DNA of 48,399 nt. It comes from Methanohalobium sp046546175. GTDB lineage: Archaea; Halobacteriota; Methanosarcinia; Methanosarcinales; Methanosarcinaceae. Every line of letters begins with the position of its first letter. Positions within the stretch are counted from its first letter, which is position 1. The notes beneath the pieces were generated by a model. The model worked only from the letters and a program-made list of their open reading frames with translations. It was not told the origin of the DNA and ran no database searches. The position numbers and the translations under genes are program-made. Positions 17,572-25,999 of this stretch are shown one piece after another. The DNA lies in the NCBI RefSeq assembly GCF_046546175.1, contig NZ_JBKGYF010000002.1, forward strand, positions 1 to 48,399. Direction: 5' to 3'.

Positions 17572-18324
17572 TCATGTCCTTGCAATGGTTATGAAACCAG
17601 TATGCCCAACCCTTGAGCTCGCCGGTCTTGTCCCGCGGTCGGTAAAAGCTATATTCCGTTCAATACATTCAATGGTTGAGACTTCCATGAATCCAGCATT
17701 ATTAATTGCTTCACGTATTTCTTTTGTCTGTTCAAAGAAAGGTGAATAGGCCACAAGAAAACCTCCTGGATGCAATATATTGACAACATCCGGGACGATT
17801 CTTCCGGCATCAACCGTATCCAGTGTTATAACATCGAATTTCTCATCCATATGTAGAATTTCACCCAAAAGGTTTCCATGACGCAGTTCAATATTATCAT
17901 ACCCCAGTGATTTTATATTATATCTGGCAACCTTAAAGAATGCATCATTGGATTCATAGGTGACCACCTGTTTTGCAATGGAGCCCATATACATGGCAAG
18001 GACACCAGTACCTGTTCCTGTGTCAAGCACTGTATCATTTTTGTTAAGCCCTGTATATGCGATGATAATGCCAATATCTCTTGGCATCATGGGTGCACCT
18101 GTACGTTTTGCATGTTTGAAAATATCCGGGGTCCTGGGTTTTCTGATGAAAAATGTATGATTTAGGTGAGAAGTTACAGTATCACCTGGTTCCTTGTCAA
18201 GAAGGTCATCCATGTCTATGATTCCAAGATCTGTATGAAAGCTCTCATTTGACACTGTTGCTACGTATTCCCTTGTTTTTCCTTTATATTCTGTTATAAG
18301 TAAAACTACAACACCCATTTCCAT
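17572..18324 (-). CDS. trmI: tRNA (adenine-N1)-methyltransferase TrmI
   Basis: This 250-residue protein has the TrmI layout: an N-terminal beta domain ending in FIRKPRTPDIFKHAKRTGAP, then MMPRDIGIIIAYTGL and the SAM motif VLDTGTGTGVLAMYMG. VITLDTVDAGRIVPDV lies near the active site, and the C-terminal part carries EVSTIECIERNIAFTDRGTR. Archaeal TrmI forms m1A57/m1A58 in the T-loop of tRNA. A later in-frame Met (residue 3) is an alternative start. It is convergent with radB. Confidence 0.92.
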   Translation of the reverse strand: MEMGVVVLLITEYKGKTREYVATVSNESFHTDLGIIDMDDLLDKEPGDTVTSHLNHTFFIRKPRTPDIFKHAKRTGAPMMPRDIGIIIAYTGLNKNDTVLDTGTGTGVLAMYMGSIAKQVVTYESNDAFFKVARYNIKSLGYDNIELRHGNLLGEILHMDEKFDVITLDTVDAGRIVPDVVNILHPGGFLVAYSPFFEQTKEIREAINNAGFMEVSTIECIERNIAFTDRGTRPASSRVGHTGFITIART

Positions 18325-18479
18325 ATTATTTGTACACCTGATAATTGATTAAATTTTTAATTGATTTATGGCAAGGATTTTTTAAGGGGAACTATAATAT
18401 TAAAACCTAAATAAATATACCTGGATTAATGGTCTGTCTGCTTTTAAATAATTTGTTTATATAATGTTAAGGTGTAACC

Positions 18480-19499
18480 ATGAGAACAATCGACTGGAAT
18501 GATGAATCCAATACAATTCAATTAATCGATCAGACCCTCCTTCCAAGAGAGTACAGGGTTATTGAGTGTAAAACAATCGAAGCATTATGTGAAGCTATAA
18601 AATCCCTTCGTGTACGTGGTGCTCCTGCACTGGGTGCTACAGGTGGATATGGTATTGCTCTTGCCGCTGTTTTAAGTAAAGCTGTGAATATGGATGACCT
18701 TACAAAGGAACTTCAGTCAGCCGCTAAAACCATCAAATCAACCCGTCCCACTGCTGTAAACCTTGGATGGGGAGTGGACAGGGTTTTGAAAGCTACCTCT
18801 GACGCCTATGACCTGGAGGGGATGAAAAGTACTGCGATAGAAGATGCAAAACAAATCGCTGACGAGGATGTCGCCATCAACAAAAAAATCGGAGAATACG
18901 GTGCTAAACTGCTGGAAGACGGTGATACTGTATTAACCCATTGTAACGCCGGAAAACTGGCATGTGTAGACTGGGGTACCGCCCTGGGTGTTGTCCGGTC
19001 TGCTGTTGAGGAAGGCAAGAATATCAAAGTTGTTGCATGTGAAACCAGACCCCTGAACCAAGGTAGCAGACTCACAACATGGGAACTCATGCAGGATAAT
19101 ATACCTGTCACATTGATTGCAGATTCCATGTCAGGCCATGTTATAAGACATGGTTCCATAGATAAGGTTATCGTCGGTGCGGACAGAATTACAGAAGATG
19201 CAGTATTCAACAAAATCGGTACCTATACACATTCAGTAATTGCAAAGGAACATGAAATTCCATTCTATGTAGTTGCACCCACATCAACCTTTGATTTTAA
19301 GGGATGGGAAGGAAGTGTAGAAATTGAATTAAGAAACTCTGATGAACTCCGGTATTTTGGAGATTTGCAGATAGCACCTGAAAATGTAAATGTTTACAAT
19401 CCTGCATTTGATGCTACACCAATGGAAAACGTCAGTGCCATAATTACAGAAAACGGAGTTTTCAAGCCGCCGTTTTTACTGGATGAGGTTTTGATATGA
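18480..19499 (+). CDS. mtnA: S-methyl-5-thioribose-1-phosphate isomerase MtnA
   Basis: This 339-residue protein belongs to the MtnA/eIF2B-like isomerase family. It opens MRTIDWNDESNTIQLIDQ, characteristic of MtnA, followed by RVRGAPALGATGGYGIALA, LTHCNAGKLACVDWGTALG with the catalytic Cys, VIVGADRITEDAVFNKIGTY with the catalytic Asp, and YVVAPTSTFD. The reaction is isomerisation of methylthioribose 1-phosphate to the ribulose form in methionine salvage. The related ribose-1,5-bisphosphate isomerase is the main alternative, but the N-terminus favours MtnA. AAGGTG lies before the ATG. Confidence 0.9.
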   Translation: MRTIDWNDESNTIQLIDQTLLPREYRVIECKTIEALCEAIKSLRVRGAPALGATGGYGIALAAVLSKAVNMDDLTKELQSAAKTIKSTRPTAVNLGWGVDRVLKATSDAYDLEGMKSTAIEDAKQIADEDVAINKKIGEYGAKLLEDGDTVLTHCNAGKLACVDWGTALGVVRSAVEEGKNIKVVACETRPLNQGSRLTTWELMQDNIPVTLIADSMSGHVIRHGSIDKVIVGADRITEDAVFNKIGTYTHSVIAKEHEIPFYVVAPTSTFDFKGWEGSVEIELRNSDELRYFGDLQIAPENVNVYNPAFDATPMENVSAIITENGVFKPPFLLDEVLI

Positions 19500-19625
19500 A
19501 TATTAATCCAGCACAATAATTTTGAATATAGTAGAACATCTTTTGACGAAAAGTTTTAAATCAACAAAAAGGATATATCTTATTATAAATAACAATCATC
19601 AAATGTTCACAAAAAGGAGGATACA

Positions 19626-19799
19626 ATGCCAAAAAAGAAATCAAGCAACGAAGGGATGATGTCATCTGCGGGTCTTATGAGATATTATGAGGCAGATAAA
19701 AGAGCCATCCACCTAGATCCGAAACCTATCGTTATTTTCGGTATCGTCATCGGTGTTGGTATTCTGGCATTAAACGCCAGTTTTGGTCTGTGGCCATAA
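19626..19799 (+). CDS. secG: Protein translocase subunit SecG (archaeal Sec61 beta)
   Basis: This 57-residue gene is preceded by AAAAAGGAGGATACA, an excellent ribosome site. The protein has a basic start (MPKKKSSNEG), the conserved MMSSAGLMRYYEAD segment, a DPKP turn and one C-terminal membrane helix (about 35-50), exactly the archaeal Sec61-beta architecture. It is a non-essential but conserved third subunit of the SecY/SecE channel. The upstream spacer holds a probable TATA box near 19580. The gene stands alone between mtnA and the convergent alpha/alpha-toroid gene. Confidence 0.93.
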   Translation: MPKKKSSNEGMMSSAGLMRYYEADKRAIHLDPKPIVIFGIVIGVGILALNASFGLWP

Positions 19800-19813
19800 T
19801 ACTTTTTATTATT

Positions 19814-20554
19814 TCAATTTTTTAAACCGGTATCATACATCTCCAGGGTTATAAGGGATAATGCTGTAGCTACAACTTTTCCTTTCTCATTACCCCAGTA
19901 CCCGTTTTCATTAAAATTATTTATCAGCCATTGTATATGAGGTTCAAGTTCGTTCATATAACCTGTAAGCATCAAAGCCTGTACCGCAAGGTTGCTGGTG
20001 GATATATGTATCCACCCACCTCCATCTTCTGCCTGTGATAAAATCCATTCTGAACGGTTTTGGATAAATTTTCCATATTTTCCTGTGGACAGCAGTTTTT
20101 CCTGTTTGACAAGAGCTGTGAGTACAAGTGATGTTGTACCTGTATGTTCCCACTTTGAACTGTAATTTTCAACAATCCAGTCACAACCCATTTTATACTG
20201 AACATTCATATCGGCAAGTGCAATAAGCGTATAAGCGGTATCATAAACATCATCATTCCATGCTTTCCCATCACACTGATTTAAAAGCCATTTTTTCGTA
20301 TCCGGAAAAATAATTCCTATATTTGCCAGTGCTGAACAGGCTCGAGAAGTATCCCTGACTGAATTGTTCCAGGAACTGTTCTGTTTTTTAGATATAAGTT
20401 TTGCAGCATAATGGTTTTCTATATCCCATAAATCAAATGCTACAATTACCTTAGACAAACACTTGACAGTATCAATTTCCTGATTTTTGAGCCAATGGAA
20501 AGCGTTCTGAATATGAGGTTCGAAATACATTTGATTACAACCATCCATAACCAT
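19814..20554 (-). CDS. Prenyltransferase/squalene-oxidase-repeat (alpha/alpha-toroid) protein
   Basis: This 246-residue soluble protein has repeated helical pairs of the terpene-cyclase toroid type, with QW-like turns: NQCDGKAWNDDVYDTAYTLI, QAEDGGGWIHISTSNLAVQA and NENGYWGNEKGKVVATALS. It is much shorter than a full squalene cyclase (about 600 residues) and I see no DxDD protonation motif, so cyclase activity is doubtful. It may be a partial toroid with binding or unknown enzyme activity. Start choice between Met1 and Met3 is open; no ribosome site is visible, so the message may be leaderless. Confidence 0.7.
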   Translation of the reverse strand: MVMDGCNQMYFEPHIQNAFHWLKNQEIDTVKCLSKVIVAFDLWDIENHYAAKLISKKQNSSWNNSVRDTSRACSALANIGIIFPDTKKWLLNQCDGKAWNDDVYDTAYTLIALADMNVQYKMGCDWIVENYSSKWEHTGTTSLVLTALVKQEKLLSTGKYGKFIQNRSEWILSQAEDGGGWIHISTSNLAVQALMLTGYMNELEPHIQWLINNFNENGYWGNEKGKVVATALSLITLEMYDTGLKN

Positions 20555-20905
20555 TTTTATGTTTTATTTTTTTATTAAACTGCATATAAAAATTATGCAT
20601 ACCCTTTTTATTAGGATTTGCAAATACTATTAAAATTATGAGGTCTATTCAAACAGTTTTCTATAGAGTTACTAAATATGTTTCTTAAAACTAGCCAAAA
20701 TTTCGTATCTATTAAAAGGCACTATTCAATTAATGAGATATATTAATCTATTTTCGATTGTTTGATATTTCTAAGCACAATGATTTAAAGTCATAAATTA
20801 AGTGTGGATAATCTTAACTGAACAGTTCCACATGAATCTTAAAAATAAGAAATATTAATCCAGTCCAAAAAGTTAATCTAAATTGGAGATTTATTTTTTC
20901 TAAAT
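20555..20905. other. 351-bp AT-rich gene-free region
   Basis: The region separates two divergent genes and is very rich in A and T. It contains several TATA-like boxes but no coding frame with recognisable content, no strong hairpin and no RNA gene that I can see. GGAG at 20885-20888 is too far (about 17 bases) from the ATG at 20906 to be an ordinary ribosome site. Confidence 0.4.
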
Positions 20906-21193
20906 ATGATAGTCGAAAAAATAAATATTAAGAACGGAACCGGTCTTGGTTTGATTTTTGATATGAACAATGCCCCAATCATCGTTATAAAAGCTGATAA
21001 AGGTTTTGTGATGTGCGGGTATTTGGATATCAATGCTGCGAACAAACTGGGTGATGCGGCTGCCAAGGTAAAAGGTGTCAATTCCTTTGAAGATGTTTTA
21101 AATGCAGAGATTATTGAAGTGTCCCTGCCTGCAAAAGAGCTTGGCATTGATACCGGAATTACAGGTAAAGAGGCACTTGAGAAAATGTTTTGA
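20906..21193 (+). CDS. DUF1805 (YunC-like) family protein
   Basis: This 95-residue protein matches the DUF1805 domain: PIIVIKADKGFVMCGYLDIN, AANKLGDAAAKVKGVNSFED, then LNAEIIEVSLPAKELGI and TGITGKEALEKMF. The family is small and alpha/beta, of unknown function, common in Bacillus and methanogens. It lies 35 bases upstream of trmG10 on the same strand, but nothing links it to tRNA modification beyond position. Confidence 0.85.
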   Translation: MIVEKINIKNGTGLGLIFDMNNAPIIVIKADKGFVMCGYLDINAANKLGDAAAKVKGVNSFEDVLNAEIIEVSLPAKELGIDTGITGKEALEKMF

Positions 21194-21228
21194 TATAGAT
21201 TTATTAAATTAAAAAACGTTTTATATTT

Positions 21229-22278
21229 ATGTTGTACGCTTTTGAACTATCAGGTGAGCATGAGACCTTACCTGTTTTTGAAATTTTTGCATGCCTTGAA
21301 ATAAAGGAACTTGAATATAGTGAATATGCTCATTTTGACCAGTGCCTTGTTGTGGATATATCAGGTGAGACTGAATCAGTTGAGAAAAAATTGACCTCTG
21401 TTTCAAAACGGCTGGCTATGTCGCACTCTGTCCTCAAAGTGGCAGATATCTGTGATACTGATATTGATGAGATTTTAAAAACTGCTGAAAACCTCGATAT
21501 CAGAAAACATATGACCCCCGGACAGACCTATGCAGTGCGTGCAAAAAAGGTTAAACATTATACATCCATAAACAGGGAAAACCTTGAAAAAAAAGTTGGA
21601 GGATGCGTTTACAGAAAAGGAAAAAGTCAGGATTATCATGCAGATTTAAAAAACCCTGATAGTGAATTGCGTTTGGTACTTACGGAAAAATGTATTATGG
21701 GTTCAGTTGTGGCAAAGATTGACCGCAGTTCTTTTGAAAACAGAGTCCCCCATAGGAGACCTTTTTTTTATCCCGGTGTATTGATGCCAAGGACGGCTCG
21801 AACAGTTGTGAACCTGTCAAAAGTCAGACCCGGTGAAACACTATTTGACCCATTCTGTGGAACTGCCGGCATCCTTATGGAGGCAGGTCTTGTGGGAATT
21901 GATGTTACAGGTTTGGAAGTTCAGTACAAAATCATGTCAGGGGCACGCATGAATCTTAACCATCTGAATATTAATTATTCATTATTATTGGGTGATGCCT
22001 GCAGACTGCCTTTTGCGGATGAATCCATGGATGCTGTTGTAACCGATCCACCCTATGGAAAATCAGCACTGATTAAAGCCGAATCATTAAAACACCTGTA
22101 TACACACTCCTTCAGAGAAATGTATCGTGTTCTCAAGAAAGGAAAATACGCAGTTATAGTTACAGGCAGTCCGGTAAGGGAATTTATAAAAGATGCAGGA
22201 TTTGTTCTGCATAAAGAACATCATCAGAGGGTGCATCGAAGCCTGACAAGAGTTATATCTGTGCTGTATAAGGAATGA
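21229..22278 (+). CDS. trmG10: tRNA (guanine10-N2)-dimethyltransferase
   Basis: This 349-residue protein has an N-terminal THUMP-type RNA-binding part (about 50-160) and a C-terminal Rossmann methylase. The SAM motif is LFDPFCGTAGILMEAGL and the catalytic motif is VVTDPPYGKSA (D/N-PPY). RRPFFYPGVLMPRTARTVVNLSKV is the linker typical of the archaeal Trm-G10/Trm11 family. It dimethylates N2 of G10 in tRNA. Related THUMP methylases act on other guanosines, but this domain order favours G10. Confidence 0.88.
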   Translation: MLYAFELSGEHETLPVFEIFACLEIKELEYSEYAHFDQCLVVDISGETESVEKKLTSVSKRLAMSHSVLKVADICDTDIDEILKTAENLDIRKHMTPGQTYAVRAKKVKHYTSINRENLEKKVGGCVYRKGKSQDYHADLKNPDSELRLVLTEKCIMGSVVAKIDRSSFENRVPHRRPFFYPGVLMPRTARTVVNLSKVRPGETLFDPFCGTAGILMEAGLVGIDVTGLEVQYKIMSGARMNLNHLNINYSLLLGDACRLPFADESMDAVVTDPPYGKSALIKAESLKHLYTHSFREMYRVLKKGKYAVIVTGSPVREFIKDAGFVLHKEHHQRVHRSLTRVISVLYKE

Positions 22279-22284
22279 AAAAAT

Positions 22285-22383
22285 TTGCCCATCTAAAAAA
22301 TGAGGATACCTCCCTCCATGAGAGAGGCGGCAGGAGATTTTTAGGCGAGATAGAGGACTGAAGGAAGTAATTACAATGGGCAA
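22285..22383. ncRNA. Possible structured RNA or folded repeat between trmG10 and truA
   Basis: This non-coding stretch lies in a 194-bp spacer between convergent genes. TTGCCCAT (22285-22292) and ATGGGCAA (22376-22383) are an exact inverted repeat closing the element. Nested inside, CTAAAAAAT (22293-22301) pairs with ATTTTTAG (22337-22344) with one bulge, and CCTCCCT pairs imperfectly with AGAGAGG (about 22309-22328). Three helices in register suggest a folded RNA rather than a simple terminator. The strand is unknown. It matches no RNA family I recognise. Confidence 0.4.
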
Positions 22384-22472
22384 TTATACAATTGGTTTTT
22401 CAACAATTTAAAAGGCTTTATTTGAGTAATAGTTATTACCCTTGTGGATAATAATTGTTGAGCCCAGTGTTA

Positions 22473-23306
22473 TTATGCATCTGTATGGCGTTTTTCTTTT
22501 GGAACCAGATGGTCCAGAACTTCTGCCATTACCCTGTGGAAGATAAGATGTTCCCTTAGCTGGTTGCGTGCTCTGCGGATTGAATAGGTATCTTCTGACC
22601 ATTCTATTGAATATAAATAATCCACATCTTTTAATATAAGCCCGTATGATGGAGCGGGTTCAAGACCTTCTTCATAGTAATCGGGATTGAGCATCTGTTC
22701 CAGCCATTCGATTTCTCTTGTACCGTACCCGACCATCATGAGTGCTGTTACTATTTTTCGTACCATTTTCCACAGAAAACTATCCGCCTGTATATCTATC
22801 AGGGTCAGATTGCCTCTCACTCTTACATTGACCCTCTGGATAGTGCGCACAGTACTTTTGCCTTCTTCAGGTGTACAGAAATTGGCAAAATCATGAGTTC
22901 CGACCAGATATTTTGATGCCGTTCTTATCCTTGATATATCGTATTCTTCACCACTCATGATATACAGGTATTTCCGGCTTAACGCATTACGTCTGGGGTC
23001 AAAATCATTTGATACTACCGCATAAGCCCATGTCCATATGGATTCTGGAAGCTGTGAATTAATTACTCTGGGTACAGCAAGTTTAGGATTATCGGTGTCA
23101 AACGCCACAACCTGACCTATGGAATGAACACCTGCATCTGTTCTGCCAGAACTTATAAAATTAGCTGATTTTGGGTCATCTATAATTTCAAGGTTTTCCA
23201 AGGCTTTGAACAATTCCCCTTCAATGGTTGGAACTTCTAGCTGTATCTGTGATCCATGATATTCAGTTCCTACATATGCAAGTTTTAATGCTACCCTTTT
23301 TTTCAT
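22473..23306 (-). CDS. truA: tRNA pseudouridine(38-40) synthase TruA
   Basis: This protein of 277 residues matches TruA: LAYVGTEYHGSQIQ at the start, FISSGRTDAGVHSIGQVVAF with the catalytic Asp, KYLVGTHDFANFC and FLWKMVRKIVTALMMVG. It isomerises U38, U39 and U40 in the tRNA anticodon stem. The ATG at 23306 is preferred because MKKRVALKLAYVG is the typical N-terminus; an in-frame ATG at 23327 would add seven residues. It is convergent with trmG10, another tRNA modification gene. Confidence 0.93.
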   Translation of the reverse strand: MKKRVALKLAYVGTEYHGSQIQLEVPTIEGELFKALENLEIIDDPKSANFISSGRTDAGVHSIGQVVAFDTDNPKLAVPRVINSQLPESIWTWAYAVVSNDFDPRRNALSRKYLYIMSGEEYDISRIRTASKYLVGTHDFANFCTPEEGKSTVRTIQRVNVRVRGNLTLIDIQADSFLWKMVRKIVTALMMVGYGTREIEWLEQMLNPDYYEEGLEPAPSYGLILKDVDYLYSIEWSEDTYSIRRARNQLREHLIFHRVMAEVLDHLVPKEKRHTDA

Positions 23307-23491
23307 ACTCAAGTTCCCAAATATCATGAATGGGTTTTTTTATATAATACATTTATGTGCAGTGAACAATCTAAGATACTAATTGATATTTCTTCAGAAC
23401 AGTCTTGGAAAAATATAATATAGATTACCAACAATTCCACAAACTTAAATACTGAACAATACTATTTAATGTAATTTCCCGGTGTTTAATT

Positions 23492-24559
23492 ATGGTAACA
23501 GAACAACAAATTTCAGAAATTCTGCAAAACTATGATTTTGACAATCTGGCTATTGCGACTGTATGCTCACATTCAAGCCTGCAAATTTTTGACGGTGCCC
23601 GTAAAGAAGGTTTTAAAACAATTGGAATTTGTGTTGGAGAACCACCCAAATACTACGATGCTTTCCCGAAAGCAAAACCAGATGAGTTTATTATTGTTGA
23701 TAGTTATAAAGATATACCCAAAATGACTGATAAATTTATAGAAAAAAATGCAATACTTGTTCCTCACGGTTCATTTGTAGAATATGTGGGCGCTGATAAC
23801 TTTGCAAATCTTGAAGTTCCTACCTTTGGGAACCGGGATGTACTTGATTGGGAATCAAACCGAACAAAAGAAAGAGAATGGCTGGAGAGAGCTGGTATCG
23901 AGATGCCCAGAGTTATCAATCCTGAAGATATCAATGGACCTGTAATGGTCAAATATCAGGGAGCTAAAGGTGGCCGAGGATTTTTCATTGCCAAAAATTA
24001 CGAAGAGTTCAAAGAAAATGTAAATCTTAATGAAAATTATGTTGTTCAGGAATTTATAGTAGGCACAAGGTATTACTTCCATTTCTTCTATTCCCCATTA
24101 AGAGAAGAAGGATATAAATTAAGTGAAGGCACTCTTGAAATGCTTAGTATGGACAGAAGAGTAGAATCCAATGCTGATGAAATATTCAGGCTGGGTTCGG
24201 CAAGAGAACTTGAAGAAGCAGGAATAAACCCTTCATATGTTGTCACAGGTAACTTCCCGCTTGTCGCACGTGAATCTCTGCTGCCGCGTATATTTTCCCT
24301 TGGTGAGAAAGTTGTAGAGGAATCACTGAATCTTTTCGGGGGGATGATAGGACCTTTCTGCCTTGAAACCGTTGTTACTGATAAACTGGAAATTAAAGTT
24401 TTTGAAATATCAGCACGTATTGTTGCAGGTACAAACCTCTATCCTTCAGGATCTCCATATTCAGATTTTATAGAGCAGGATTTATCCACTGGTAGACGGA
24501 TAGCCCAGGAAATCAAGCTTGCAAAATCGATGAATAGATTAGAAAAAATCTTATCCTGA
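23492..24559 (+). CDS. purP: 5-formaminoimidazole-4-carboxamide ribonucleotide synthetase PurP
   Basis: This 355-residue ATP-grasp enzyme is the archaeal formate-dependent route for the ninth step of purine synthesis, converting AICAR, formate and ATP to FAICAR. Visible features are IATVCSHSSLQIFDGARKEG at the N-terminus, LVPHGSFVEYVG, VMVKYQGAKGGRGFFIAKN for the ATP-grasp lid, and FEISARIVAGTNLYPSGSPY near the end. It replaces the folate-dependent PurH formyltransfer, even though this genome carries folate-dependent purN. CCGGTG is a weak upstream ribosome site. Confidence 0.93.
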   Translation: MVTEQQISEILQNYDFDNLAIATVCSHSSLQIFDGARKEGFKTIGICVGEPPKYYDAFPKAKPDEFIIVDSYKDIPKMTDKFIEKNAILVPHGSFVEYVGADNFANLEVPTFGNRDVLDWESNRTKEREWLERAGIEMPRVINPEDINGPVMVKYQGAKGGRGFFIAKNYEEFKENVNLNENYVVQEFIVGTRYYFHFFYSPLREEGYKLSEGTLEMLSMDRRVESNADEIFRLGSARELEEAGINPSYVVTGNFPLVARESLLPRIFSLGEKVVEESLNLFGGMIGPFCLETVVTDKLEIKVFEISARIVAGTNLYPSGSPYSDFIEQDLSTGRRIAQEIKLAKSMNRLEKILS

Positions 24560-24585
24560 ATTGATAAAAATGGCTGGTACAATCC

Positions 24586-25998
24586 ATGAACTTGAACAAA
24601 GAAGAAATTGATGCCAAGATAGAATACGATGTGATAATCATTGGTTCTGGTCCAGCCGGTATGTTTGCTGCCAATGAATTGAGTGAACAGAACCTGAATA
24701 TACTGGTCATAGAAATGGGTCAGGACATTGAAAAAAGACAATGTTCCATGGATTCTGTTCAACAGTGCACACATTGTGCCCCGTGTGATATTATGTGTGG
24801 TGTCGGTGGCGCAGGCACATATTCAGATGGGACACTTAACCTCAGACCTGATATTGGAGGTAACCTTGCTAAATTAACAGGTGACCAGGACAGTGCATGG
24901 AAACTCGTTGACTATGTGGATAATATCTTTCTAAAATATGGTGCACCAGAAATAGTACCATCCTACAATCTGCAGGAGATAGAGGATTTAAAACGAAGGG
25001 CTGCATCTGTTGGTGCCCAGTTTATAGAAATTAAACAGAGGCATATTGGCTCTGACAACACACCTGAGTTAATATCCAGATTCAAGAAAAGTCTGGATGA
25101 TAAAGGTGTTTCATTTTTACTAAATACCAAGGTACAGGATATAATAGTCGAAGATGGTTTTTGTAAGGGTGTAGTACTTGATAACAATAAAACCATAAAG
25201 TCCAGTTATACCATACTCGCACCAGGCCGTGTTGGCGGTGAATGGGTAAACAACCTTGTCAGTAATCATTCCATATCAGCCAAATATGGTGGTATCGACA
25301 TAGGAGTGCGTGTAGAAGATCCAGCCATCATCATGGACCCGATTACAAAAATCAACCGTGACCCCAAGTTTCATATACAGACCCAAAGATACGATGATTT
25401 TGTTCGAACCTTCTGTACAAATGACCACGGATTTGTGGTAAAAGAAGAATACGAAGATTTCATCGCAACCAACGGTCATTCACTACGCAATAATACATCT
25501 GAGAATACGAATTTTGCATTTCTTGTACACATAGAACTGACCCATCCGATTGAAAATACCACCAGATATGCCCGCTCTATTGCAAAACTTGCCACAACCA
25601 TAGGAGGAGGGAAACCTGTTCTGCAGAGGATGGGTGACTTAAGGCGCGGAAGAAGGTCTACCGACGGAAGACTTGCTAGGAATCCAGTTCTCAATACATT
25701 GAAAGATATTACACCCGGTGACATATCTATGGCCATGCCCCACAGGATAGTAATGGATATAATCGAGGGTCTGGAGACTCTTAATCAGATTATACCTGGT
25801 GTTGCTTCTGATTCGACACTGCTATATGCTCCTGAGATTAAATTTTATGCCATGCAAATACAGGTCAACCATGGCATGGAATCCAGTATCAAAAATCTGT
25901 ATGCAGCGGGTGATGGTGCAGGATTATCAAGAGATATTGTCAATGCTGCTGCTACAGGGGTAATGGCTGCAAGAGGGTTACTGGAGCAGTTTATATAA
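24586..25998 (+). CDS. COG2509-type FAD-dependent dehydrogenase
   Basis: This 470-residue flavoprotein opens with YDVIIIGSGPAGMFAANELS, a Rossmann FAD site at about residues 14-33, and closes with NLYAAGDGAGLSRDIVNAAA, the second FAD motif. Between them, QCTHCAPCDIMCGVGGAGTY (from about residue 60) is a Cys-rich loop followed by the SDGTLNL segment typical of the COG2509 family. Substrate and function are unknown. The four cysteines could form a disulfide relay or bind metal. It starts 26 bases after purP and may be co-transcribed with it. Confidence 0.8.
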   Translation: MNLNKEEIDAKIEYDVIIIGSGPAGMFAANELSEQNLNILVIEMGQDIEKRQCSMDSVQQCTHCAPCDIMCGVGGAGTYSDGTLNLRPDIGGNLAKLTGDQDSAWKLVDYVDNIFLKYGAPEIVPSYNLQEIEDLKRRAASVGAQFIEIKQRHIGSDNTPELISRFKKSLDDKGVSFLLNTKVQDIIVEDGFCKGVVLDNNKTIKSSYTILAPGRVGGEWVNNLVSNHSISAKYGGIDIGVRVEDPAIIMDPITKINRDPKFHIQTQRYDDFVRTFCTNDHGFVVKEEYEDFIATNGHSLRNNTSENTNFAFLVHIELTHPIENTTRYARSIAKLATTIGGGKPVLQRMGDLRRGRRSTDGRLARNPVLNTLKDITPGDISMAMPHRIVMDIIEGLETLNQIIPGVASDSTLLYAPEIKFYAMQIQVNHGMESSIKNLYAAGDGAGLSRDIVNAAATGVMAARGLLEQFI

Positions 25999-25999
25999 A

